From contig CBDVBD010000053.1 in NCBI GenBank assembly GCA_965372135.1, forward strand, positions 1 to 19,465: a stretch of DNA of 19,465 nt, in the 5' to 3' direction. This document shows, one piece after another, positions 13,601-19,465 of this stretch. Origin of the DNA: CBDVBD01 sp965372135. GTDB lineage: Bacteria; Electryoneota; RPQS01; CBDVBD01. The position numbers were made by a program, and so were the translations under genes. The stretch's first letter is position 1, and each line of letters opens with the position of its first letter. The notes under the pieces were generated by a model. The model made no database searches and was not told the DNA's origin. It saw only the letters and a list, made by a program, of their open reading frames with translations.

Positions 13601-15326
13601 CACCAATAATGACACCCAGAATCGCTGGACAACTGCTGCCATCCTTGCGTTAATCATGTTGGTTGGGGCGGTTCTGCGGGTGTGGGGGATTGGGTTTGGG
13701 CTGCCTGCGACGTTAGCTCGACCCGATGAGAACATCGTGCTGGAAATCGCCGCCACGGTGACTGCGGGAGAGTTTAATCCCAAATTTTTCACCTATCCCA
13801 CCGGGTATATTTACCTGCTGGGCGCTCTTTTTCATATTACGGTGCCGCTGTTTACGCCGCCGTATCCGATCGATCCGTCCTGGGATCTTTCAACGCTCTA
13901 CACCGTGTGGCAGGAACCTTTTTATCTGACTGGACGGTGGGTGGTGGTGGTGATGGGGGTGGTGTCGCTATGGTTGTTGTATGTGATTGGAAAACGAATC
14001 GGTGGGCGAAATTTGGGATTGTTAACAGCCTGGTTTTTTGCGGTGGCGCCGATTCCGGTTAGGCATGCCCATTTCACGACCTCAGATTTCCCGATGGTGT
14101 TTTTCTGCCTGGTGACGATGGTGTTTGTGTTGAGGCGAGTGCAAGGTGGGGGTGTTTGGGATTCGTTGTTAGCTGGGTTGTTTGGGGGATTGGCGGCGGC
14201 GATGAAGTACCCCGGGGCGTTGATGGCGGTGCCGATTTTGTTGGCGCATATTCGGTGGAAACCGTTGCGGCTGCATCAGCATGTATGGTTATCGGGGATG
14301 GTAATGGCGGGGGTGTTTCTGCTGCTGAATCCATTCATTTTCGTGGAATGGGGTACGTTTAAGGCGCATTTCGCCTATGAAGCCGCCCATTTGATGGCAC
14401 CGCATGAGGGGATCGATTTGGGGCGAGGGTGGTTTTATCATCCGTGGGTAACGTTTCCCATCGCTATGGGGATGCCGGTGTATCTTGCTGCCGTTGCCGG
14501 GTTGATTTGGTGGGCGGTCAAAGGGGGACGGGAACGGTGGATTATCATCATCACGCTGCTACTGTATTTGTTGGTGCTGGGTCGTGGAAAGGCGGTGTTT
14601 TTCCGGTATTTGGATGCAGTGTTTCCGTTTTTGGCGGTGTTGGCGGCTGGGTTTGTGGTTGAGATTACCTCGAAGCTGCCATGGAAACGGTCGTCACAGG
14701 TCATCGCGGTGGCTGTATTGGGGATATTACTTGCATTACCGGCGATAGCACGATCGATACAAATTGACCGGTTGTTGAGCCGCACCGACACTCGGGTTCA
14801 GGCTGGGGAATGGCTAACGGAACATCTGGAACCAGACACGGAAGTGTTCTTATCCGGGTATTTCGGGATGCCGCAGTTGGTGCCGCATTTTCTGAAATAT
14901 CAGAAAATTACCAACTGGCGGGAAGCGCAGTTCATGGAACAGTATCAGCGGGCGATCGCGGAAGCTCCGGAATGGAATAGGCATCCTTTGGAGATTGTGA
15001 CCCCGGAAGACATTTTCCTGGACTTGGATAAGGTTGTGTTGATGGAGGGGATGATTCGGGATTCTTTGAGGGCGTGGGAAATTGATTGGGTGGTGATGGA
15101 TCGGTATTTCCTGCCCTATTACAGCGATTATCCGGTGGGGCTTCCGGAAGCGCTGCGGACTGATTTTGATTTAATAGTGACCTTCTCTTGTTTGAAACCA
15201 GATGCCAAACCGATGCCGATGTTCGAATTGCAGGATGCGTTTTTCCTGCCGGTAGCTCGGTTTCATGGGATCGAACGTCCCGGTCCGGAAATTAAGATTT
15301 ATAAACGTAAAGCGACAGATAATTAA
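13584..15326 (+). CDS. Membrane glycosyltransferase of the ArnT/PMT (GT39/GT83) superfamily
   Basis: A polytopic protein of about 580 residues. It begins with a hydrophobic helix (ILALIMLVGAVLRVWGIGFG) followed by the first periplasmic loop with ARPDENIVLE; D48-E49 is the acidic pair typical of lipid-linked sugar transferases of the PMT/ArnT type. Around nine more hydrophobic stretches follow (for example VVVVMGVVSLWLLYVIG and VIAVAVLGILLALPAIA), and from about residue 400 a soluble C-terminal domain with GEWLTEHLEPDTEVFLSG. Donor would be a polyprenyl-phosphate sugar, acceptor unknown (lipid or protein). I use the GTG at 13584, which overlaps the SDR gene by 17 bases; the next good start, ATG 13656, would cut into the first helix. 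No link to the aromatic pathway is visible. Confidence 0.8.
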   Translation: MDSISDTNNDTQNRWTTAAILALIMLVGAVLRVWGIGFGLPATLARPDENIVLEIAATVTAGEFNPKFFTYPTGYIYLLGALFHITVPLFTPPYPIDPSWDLSTLYTVWQEPFYLTGRWVVVVMGVVSLWLLYVIGKRIGGRNLGLLTAWFFAVAPIPVRHAHFTTSDFPMVFFCLVTMVFVLRRVQGGGVWDSLLAGLFGGLAAAMKYPGALMAVPILLAHIRWKPLRLHQHVWLSGMVMAGVFLLLNPFIFVEWGTFKAHFAYEAAHLMAPHEGIDLGRGWFYHPWVTFPIAMGMPVYLAAVAGLIWWAVKGGRERWIIIITLLLYLLVLGRGKAVFFRYLDAVFPFLAVLAAGFVVEITSKLPWKRSSQVIAVAVLGILLALPAIARSIQIDRLLSRTDTRVQAGEWLTEHLEPDTEVFLSGYFGMPQLVPHFLKYQKITNWREAQFMEQYQRAIAEAPEWNRHPLEIVTPEDIFLDLDKVVLMEGMIRDSLRAWEIDWVVMDRYFLPYYSDYPVGLPEALRTDFDLIVTFSCLKPDAKPMPMFELQDAFFLPVARFHGIERPGPEIKIYKRKATDN

Positions 15327-16088
15327 ATGTTACGTAAGGAATTAACAGATTATTTGGCGACACTGCTGGAGACCGACAAATTCAAGGATTATTGTGTCAA
15401 CGGGCTCCAGGTGGAGGGTAAGGATGAGATCAACCGTATCGTAACGGGTGTCAGCGTCAGCCGGCGGTTGTTTGCGGAGGCGATTGCCAACAATGCCGAT
15501 GCGGTAATCGTCCATCACGGTTTGTTCTGGAAGGGGGATCCCGATCCGTTTCGTCTGAATGGGATTATGGCGGTGCGAGTTAGGGATTTGGTGAAACACG
15601 ATATTAATATGTTCGGGTATCATCTGCCGTTGGATTCGCATCCTACATTAGGGAATAACGCCCAGATTGCGCAGAAATTGGGGATGGAAGTGGTGGATCG
15701 GGTGGATATAGAGGATTGGCAAGGGGCGGGATTTGTGTGTGAGCTGTCGAAACCGGTGGAGAGGGATGCTTTCCTAAGGAAGGTGGATCAGGAATTAGAT
15801 ACCCAGGCGCAGTTATTTCCTTATGGGGCAGACCACGTACACCGGGTGCTGGTGTTGTCCGGAGGCAGTTCGAAATACTATCGGGTCGCATTGGAAAATG
15901 ACTGTGATACTTTCATAGGGGGTGATATCCATGAAAGCGTTGTGCGATCGGTGGAGGAAGCGGGTTTGAATTTTGTTGCTGGAGGACATTACAATACTGA
16001 GAAATGGGGGATTATTGTATTGGGAGATCATTTGAAGGAGAAGTTTGGGTTGGAGGTGACATGGGTTAATGTGCCGAATCCGGTGTAA
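15327..16088 (+). CDS. Nif3-like dinuclear metal centre protein (YqfO/YbgI family)
   Basis: A 253-residue Nif3/DUF34 family protein, often labelled GTP cyclohydrolase 1 type 2, which forms a hexameric ring with two metal ions per subunit; its true role is uncertain. The metal ligands are in place: H63 and H64 (VIVHHGLFWKG), D103 in HLPLDSHPTLGNN, and H221 with E225 in AGGHYNTEKWG. The length matches the short form without the PII-like insertion. The ATG immediately follows the stop of the glycosyltransferase, with no gap, so the two are probably translated together. Its stop codon lies two bases from the left terminal repeat of the DUF559 element. Confidence 0.92.
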   Translation: MLRKELTDYLATLLETDKFKDYCVNGLQVEGKDEINRIVTGVSVSRRLFAEAIANNADAVIVHHGLFWKGDPDPFRLNGIMAVRVRDLVKHDINMFGYHLPLDSHPTLGNNAQIAQKLGMEVVDRVDIEDWQGAGFVCELSKPVERDAFLRKVDQELDTQAQLFPYGADHVHRVLVLSGGSSKYYRVALENDCDTFIGGDIHESVVRSVEEAGLNFVAGGHYNTEKWGIIVLGDHLKEKFGLEVTWVNVPNPV

Positions 16089-16089
16089 A

Positions 16090-16127
16090 AACTTCCCCCC
16101 GGTTCCCGGGGGGAACACAAGGGGGGC
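16090..16127 (+). repeat. Left terminal inverted repeat with internal hairpin
   Basis: Reads AACTT, six C, GGTTCCC, six G, AACACAA, six G, C. The inner part folds perfectly: TTCCCCCCGG (16093-16102) pairs with CCGGGGGGAA (16106-16115) around the loop TTC. The second G run (16121-16126) lies 9 bases before the DUF559 start and may act as its ribosome binding site. Confidence 0.85.
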
Positions 16128-16135
16128 AGAGAAAC

Positions 16136-16558
16136 ATGAGAAAAATTAAGAAACGATTACCTAAGACTCCTTCAGATAATACTCCAAGAGCCCGGGAACT
16201 ACGTATATATCAAACTGATGCAGAGCGATTGTTATGGTCGAGGCTAAGAAGCAAACGGCTAAAAGTAAAATTCAGGCGTCAGGAACCTATTGGTCATTAT
16301 ATCGTTGATTTTGCGTGTATTGAAAAAGGGATAGTTATTGAAATAGATGGCAGTCAACATTGCAGGGATCAAGGTAGGGAATATGATAGCATCAGGGATA
16401 ATTATTTGAAATCATTGGGATTTAGGGTTATGCGTTTTTCTAATTATGATGTGCTAACAAATCTTGATGGAGTATTGTCAACAGTATTAAATAAAATAGC
16501 CCCCCCTTTTATTCCCCCCCGGGAACCGGGGGGGAGGTTAAATAAACCGGTGTCTTGA
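16136..16558 (+). CDS. DUF559 (PD-(D/E)XK, Vsr-like) endonuclease
   Basis: A 140-residue DUF559 protein, predicted nuclease of the PD-(D/E)XK superfamily related to very-short-patch repair endonucleases. Typical features: ARELRIYQTDAERLLWSRLR, KFRRQEPIGHYIVDFACIE with D58, the catalytic-like E69-x-D71 and H75 (VIEIDGSQH), and a closing FRVMRFSNYDVL. The last 20 residues (from IAPPFIPPREPGG) are encoded by the right terminal repeat itself, so the natural end of the fold is near residue 120 and the tail is probably by-product. DUF559 genes are frequently found as isolated, scattered genes. Their role is unknown; DNA repair or homing-like mobility are both possible. ATG 16136 is preceded only by the G run of the left repeat. 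Confidence 0.85.
   Translation: MRKIKKRLPKTPSDNTPRARELRIYQTDAERLLWSRLRSKRLKVKFRRQEPIGHYIVDFACIEKGIVIEIDGSQHCRDQGREYDSIRDNYLKSLGFRVMRFSNYDVLTNLDGVLSTVLNKIAPPFIPPREPGGRLNKPVS
16499..16539 (-). repeat. Right terminal inverted repeat with internal hairpin
   Basis: Reads G, seven C, TTTTATT, seven C, GGGAACC, seven G, AGGTT. TCCCCCCCGG (16513-16522) pairs with CCGGGGGGGA (16526-16535) around the loop GAA. It is the inverted counterpart of the repeat at 16090-16127, whose loop is TTC. The 5' half lies within the end of the DUF559 reading frame. Confidence 0.85.
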
Positions 16559-16630
16559 TGATGCGTACGGTTATATCCAACAAGTTGGGACAAGTTGACA
16601 CACAGAAATTAGATCGTAAAGGAGACCGCC

Positions 16631-17317
16631 ATGAAATCTAAGGAAGAAATTACTGAAATTGAAGAGAAGTTCTTTGGGAGGTTTCAAGAACCAATTTGGA
16701 GAGATGGTATTGTTGATTATGACAAATATTCTAATTTGAAAAATGAAGGAAAGTTTCGATTATTATTTATTTTAAAAGAAGCTAATGCTAAAAATGAACC
16801 TGGTGATCTTAGAGACTTTCTAAGAAAGGGTGGTCAAGGTAAAACATGGAATCCAGTAGCCTTTTGGACTTACGGTGTGTATAACAACTTTCCAAGTTGG
16901 GATGTTGTTAAGGATAAGAATTCTAGGGAATTACGAGAGAAATGGCTAAAGAAAATTGCGGTAATAAATTTTAAAAAACAACCTGGGACTAAAAAAGCTT
17001 ATTATCCCATGATACGAAAGCATGCGTTGAAGAATCAAGTGTTGATTACGAAACAAATAGTGATGTATGAGCCAGATATTATTATTTGTTGTGGGAAATG
17101 GTTTGGAAATATTTTATGTGAGATAATAAGTGAATCAACAAAAGATTGGAAAATTTGCCAAAATGGTATGAGGTATCGATGGACCACAAAAATGCTAAAT
17201 GAAGCATCTAATCCTTACTTGATACTTGAATTCTATCATCCTCAAGCACGAAAAACACCAAAATGGAAATATGAAAACTTCATAGAATCTTTTAGAGAAA
17301 CATGGGACAAAACATGA
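16631..17317 (+). CDS. AT-rich protein resembling the uracil-DNA glycosylase superfamily
   Basis: A 228-residue protein. I cannot assign it firmly, but the order of motifs recalls a widespread uncharacterised group related to uracil-DNA glycosylases: RLLFILKEAN (43-52), WTYGV, KKIAVINFKKQPG (107-119), YEPDIIICCG (146-155) and EFYHPQAR (200-207), the last placed like the His-Pro motif of that fold. No Fe-S cysteine set is seen. GGAG lies seven bases before ATG 16631. Base composition is far from its neighbours: I count 17 of 60 G+C in 16681-16740 versus 39 of 60 in the thiolase at 17581-17640, so it was probably acquired by transfer. Its stop overlaps the following thiolase start by four bases (ATGA). 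It follows the DUF559 element by about 90 bases and may have come with it. Confidence 0.6.
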   Translation: MKSKEEITEIEEKFFGRFQEPIWRDGIVDYDKYSNLKNEGKFRLLFILKEANAKNEPGDLRDFLRKGGQGKTWNPVAFWTYGVYNNFPSWDVVKDKNSRELREKWLKKIAVINFKKQPGTKKAYYPMIRKHALKNQVLITKQIVMYEPDIIICCGKWFGNILCEIISESTKDWKICQNGMRYRWTTKMLNEASNPYLILEFYHPQARKTPKWKYENFIESFRETWDKT

Positions 17318-18510
17318 ACCTTACAGACATTGTAGCGATTTCGGGGTGTCGGACGCCTATGGGTGTGTTCGGCGGAACATTGAAAAACATGGCATCGTTC
17401 GACATCGGAGCAGTGGCAGTAAAAGCCGCTGTGGAACGAGCAGGATTAACCGGCGATGATATCGATGACGTGATTTTGGGATCGTGCCGGCAAGCAGGAA
17501 ACGGTCCCAACCCGGCACGTACCGCATCGGTCCGAGGCGGGGTGTCCAAGGATTCGCCGGTGATCACGTTGAACATGGCGTGTCCATCGGGGATGCGGGC
17601 GGTGGCAATGGCATCCCAGCAAATCCGGCTGGGGGATCACCAGGTGGTGCTGGTGGGCGGGTTCGATTCCATGAGCACTATCCCGTACCTGTTGAAAGGA
17701 GCCCGGTGGAACGGGTTCAAGATGGGCGACAAGAAACTGGAAGACGGATGGTCGGACTCCATCGACCCGTTAATCGGGCAGGGAATGGGCGTCACCGCGG
17801 AAAATTTAGCGGATAAGTACAAAATCCCCCGAGAGGAGCAGGATGAATTTGCGGCACTCTCCCACGAAAAAGCCCATCAGGCATGGGAAAACGGGTGGTT
17901 CGATGCCGAAGTAGTGCCGATCGAAGTTCCTCCGGCACGGAAAAAGGACGATCCAATCACCTTAAGCCGTGATGAGACTATCCGGTATCCGGTGAACCGG
18001 GAAAAGATGGGGAAGCTGCCCACGGTGTTTCGGCGGGATGGTGGAAGTGTCACTGCGGGGAATGCCTGCGGGATGTCCGACGGCGCTACCGCGCTGGTGA
18101 TTACTAATCGAGAGAAAGCTGGCGCGTTGGGGAAGGATCCGTTGTTCTCGATTGTGGCATATTCCCAGGTGGCGGTGCCACCGGAAACCATGGGCGAGGG
18201 ACCGGGTGTGTCGATTCCTGCGGCGTTGAAGAATGCGGGAATGGAATTGGGCGACATGGATTTGATCGAAGTGAACGAAGCGTTTGCGGTGCAGATGTTG
18301 GCGAACGAGCGGGTGCTCGGTTGGGATCGCGACAAGGTCAATATCCACGGCGGTGCCATTGCATTAGGGCATCCCACCGGGATCAGCGGGGCTCGGATTA
18401 TCGTCACGTTGTATCATGCATTGAAGCAGCATGATAAGGAAATCGGGATTGCGGCGATCTGCGGTGGTGGCGGTGTGTCGATGGCAACCATTATCAAACG
18501 GGAATTGTAG
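17314..18510 (+). CDS. Second acetyl-CoA C-acyltransferase (thiolase)
   Basis: A 398-residue thiolase with intact catalytic residues: C90 in NMACPSGMRA, NEAF (321-324), H353 in GGAIALGHPTGISGAR, and C383 in AICGGGGVSM. The sequence is clearly different from the thiolase at 6708, so the two are not a recent duplication and probably differ in chain-length preference. In the pathway, one could cleave 3-oxopimelyl-CoA and the other acetoacetyl-CoA; which is which cannot be told here. I choose ATG 17314, which overlaps the previous stop (ATGA); an in-frame ATG at 17302 adds four residues. The preceding AT-rich gene appears foreign, so this thiolase may originally have been closer to the SDR and bamA genes. 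Confidence 0.93.
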   Translation: MNLTDIVAISGCRTPMGVFGGTLKNMASFDIGAVAVKAAVERAGLTGDDIDDVILGSCRQAGNGPNPARTASVRGGVSKDSPVITLNMACPSGMRAVAMASQQIRLGDHQVVLVGGFDSMSTIPYLLKGARWNGFKMGDKKLEDGWSDSIDPLIGQGMGVTAENLADKYKIPREEQDEFAALSHEKAHQAWENGWFDAEVVPIEVPPARKKDDPITLSRDETIRYPVNREKMGKLPTVFRRDGGSVTAGNACGMSDGATALVITNREKAGALGKDPLFSIVAYSQVAVPPETMGEGPGVSIPAALKNAGMELGDMDLIEVNEAFAVQMLANERVLGWDRDKVNIHGGAIALGHPTGISGARIIVTLYHALKQHDKEIGIAAICGGGGVSMATIIKREL

Positions 18511-18531
18511 GGGATTAGTATGCAAGTTTGC

Positions 18532-18568
18532 TCCCGCCAGGTTACGCTACGCTTGAAACCTGGCGGGA
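18532..18568. repeat. REP-like palindrome (copy 3)
   Basis: TCCCGCCAGGTT (18532-18543) and AACCTGGCGGGA (18557-18568) form a perfect 12-base stem with a 13-base loop. The core CCGCCAGGTT resembles CCGTCAGGTG of copy 1, and the two differing positions are compensated in the opposite arm, as expected for a selected or mobile hairpin. It lies 21 bases after the thiolase stop. No T-run follows. Confidence 0.8.
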
Positions 18569-18582
18569 ACCGATCTCCAGTA

Positions 18583-18620
18583 CCCCCCCTTACTCCCCCC
18601 CTGCAAATAGCAGGGGGGGA
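18583..18620. repeat. Solo repeat related to the DUF559 element ends
   Basis: Reads seven C, TTACT, seven C, TGCAAATAGCA, seven G, A. The arms TCCCCCCCTGC (18594-18604) and GCAGGGGGGGA (18610-18620) pair perfectly around AAATA. The plan (C-run, short AT spacer, C-run, apical pairing, G-run, A) is that of the right terminal repeat at 16499-16535, with a different apical part and no nuclease gene beside it. Confidence 0.75.
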
Positions 18621-18639
18621 TAAGAACCGGATCCCCTAT

Positions 18640-18655
18640 TCCGCCAGTGGGCGGA
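18640..18655. repeat. Short palindrome before the diene hydratase gene
   Basis: TCCGCC (18640-18645) and GGCGGA (18650-18655) form a six-base stem with the loop AGTG. It is followed by CCGTCAG (18661-18667), matching the first seven bases of REP-like copy 1. The 192-base gap between the second thiolase and the hydratase therefore holds at least three palindromes. Confidence 0.5.
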
Positions 18656-18702
18656 CAAGTCCGTCAGCTGCCGGATTGGATGACATTAAGTATGAGGCTC
18701 TT

Positions 18703-19465
18703 ATGGACGATTATAATCATATCAGGGTAGAGGAATCACCAGGTCGGATCGATTTTGTACTGCAGCGCCCGCCGGTGAATATTTTGAACATCGAGATGAT
18801 GAAGGAAATCAACCGGGCGCTGGAGGTCATCATTACGCGCAACGATCTAAAGGCGCTGGTTATTCGGTCGGATCAGAAAGCGTTCTCGGCTGGGGTGGAT
18901 GTGGCGGAACATACCGCGGATAAGGTGGGGGAAATGATGGAGACGTTTGGCAATATGTTCCGTCTGCTGAATCAGGTCCAGGGTGTAACGATTGCGGCTG
19001 TCAAAGGTGCTGCACTGGGAGGTGGCTGTGAGTTAGCAACCTATTGTGATATTATTTTGGCATCGGACCGGTCGAAATTCGGTCAGCCAGAAATCGCGGT
19101 TGGGGTGTATGCTCCAGTGGCGGTGGCGGTGTTTCCGCATTTGGTGGGACGACATCGAGCGATGGAGTTGTTTATCACCGGCGAGGTGTTGAGTGGTGTG
19201 GAATCGTATAAAGTGGGGCTGGTGAATCATGTCTATCCCGATGAGCGGTTTGGCGAGGCAGTTGAGGAATTTGTAGGGAAGATTACCAACAAGAGCGCCG
19301 CGGTGATTGCACTGACCAAGCGGGTGATTGACGAGGGGCTGTATTCAGTGGTGCCGGTGGCGGTGAAGAATGCCGAGGATGTGTATTTGCAGGAGTTGAT
19401 GAGCATGAAGGATGCACATGAGGGACTCAAGGCGTTTTTGGAAAAACTACCGCCGAAATGGCAGT
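18703..19465 (+). CDS. Cyclohexa-1,5-diene-1-carbonyl-CoA hydratase (Dch/BamR-like), 3' end cut off
   Basis: A crotonase-family protein open to the end of the window; 254 residues are visible and no stop is reached. RPPVNILNIEMMKEINRALE, KAFSAGVDVAEHTADKVGEM, AAVKGAALGGGCELATYCDI and KFGQPEIAVGVYAPVAVAVFP are the pattern of the dienoyl-CoA hydratases Dch and BamR. They add water to the diene produced from benzoyl-CoA, giving 6-hydroxycyclohex-1-ene-1-carbonyl-CoA. Catalytic-type residues are visible in GGGCELA and GQPEIAV. The 'GVDVAEH' stretch separates it from ordinary enoyl-CoA hydratases. The presence of BamA 6 kb upstream strongly supports the assignment. ATG 18703 has GAGG five bases upstream. 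A few residues and the stop are probably all that is missing. Other crotonases with a similar N-terminus remain possible. Confidence 0.82.
   Translation, partial: MDDYNHIRVEESPGRIDFVLQRPPVNILNIEMMKEINRALEVIITRNDLKALVIRSDQKAFSAGVDVAEHTADKVGEMMETFGNMFRLLNQVQGVTIAAVKGAALGGGCELATYCDIILASDRSKFGQPEIAVGVYAPVAVAVFPHLVGRHRAMELFITGEVLSGVESYKVGLVNHVYPDERFGEAVEEFVGKITNKSAAVIALTKRVIDEGLYSVVPVAVKNAEDVYLQELMSMKDAHEGLKAFLEKLPPKWQ

Larger units (their letters stand above)
16090..16539 (+). mobile_element. Putative DUF559 nuclease element with self-folding terminal inverted repeats
   Basis: A unit of about 450 bases: a left repeat (16090-16127), a DUF559 nuclease gene, and a right repeat (16499-16539) that is the reverse complement of the left one apart from run length (six versus seven C or G) and about three substitutions. 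Each end also folds into its own G/C hairpin. CCGGTGT occurs on both sides (16080-16086 and 16547-16553), three and seven bases outside the repeats, and may be a target duplication. The gene is AT-rich (19 of 60 G+C in 16381-16440), unlike the flanking pathway genes. A related solo repeat occurs at 18583-18620. No transposase is present; movement by the DUF559 protein or by homing is hypothesis. Confidence 0.6.

Noticed and set aside
16595..16600. Perfect -35 TTGACA as a promoter for the UDG-like gene
   Set aside because: No acceptable -10 box at 16-18 bases; the required position falls on the ribosome binding site.
16090..16620. CRISPR or CRISPR-like array because of repeated C/G runs
   Set aside because: Only two inverted copies around a gene, no regularly spaced direct repeats and no cas genes.
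17877..18407. 176-codon open frame on the minus strand
   Set aside because: Antisense to the second thiolase, including its NEAF and GHP motifs; composition reflects the complementary strand.

Overview
The window reads as one long plus-strand gene block from a bacterium of the FCB superphylum type. The first gene ends in a type IX secretion (Por) C-terminal sorting domain (PNPFN, then LGQQV and GVYFL), a hallmark of Bacteroidota, Calditrichota, candidate phylum KSB1 and relatives; I cannot name the species. Most genes look moderately GC-rich, but 16.1-17.3 kb is clearly AT-rich.

Layout. 1-2839: the end of a secreted, T9SS-sorted protein, a one-domain ModE-like regulator and an orphan TAXI-type solute-binding protein anchored at both ends. 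2840-3268: AT-rich leader region with candidate promoter and a palindrome over a ribosome binding site. 3269-11346: an apparent metabolic operon containing an isocitrate/isopropylmalate-type dehydrogenase, the large and small subunits of an aconitase-like (LeuC/LeuD-family) dehydratase with a MarR regulator between them, a thiolase, a 3-hydroxyacyl-CoA dehydrogenase, an enoyl-CoA hydratase and a homocitrate/Re-citrate synthase-like enzyme. 11388-13600: BamA (6-oxocyclohex-1-ene-1-carbonyl-CoA hydrolase), a small membrane protein flanked by a 47-bp direct repeat of the bamA 3' end, and an SDR oxidoreductase. 13584-16088: a membrane glycosyltransferase and a Nif3-family protein, not obviously related to the pathway. 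16090-17317: an AT-rich island with a DUF559 nuclease between terminal inverted repeats, plus a protein resembling uracil-DNA glycosylases. 17314-19465: a second thiolase, an intergenic region full of palindromes, and a truncated cyclohexa-1,5-diene-1-carbonyl-CoA hydratase (Dch/BamR-like).

How it works together (inference from recognised families). Dch hydrates the dienoyl-CoA made by benzoyl-CoA reductase. After an oxidation (enzyme not certain here), BamA adds water and opens the ring to 3-hydroxypimelyl-CoA. The dehydrogenase and a thiolase then yield glutaryl-CoA and acetyl-CoA, and the hydratase, dehydrogenase and second thiolase can handle crotonyl-CoA. The synthase, two-subunit dehydratase and dehydrogenase form a complete 2-oxoacid chain-extension set. 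The simplest reading is acetyl-CoA plus oxaloacetate to 2-oxoglutarate by a Re-citrate synthase route; homocitrate or longer-chain elongation cannot be excluded. Benzoyl-CoA reductase, a classical BamQ/Had and glutaryl-CoA dehydrogenase are not in the window.

The least explained structures are the DUF559 element with self-folding terminal inverted repeats and a related solo copy 2 kb away, and the duplicated bamA tail around a tiny membrane-protein cassette.
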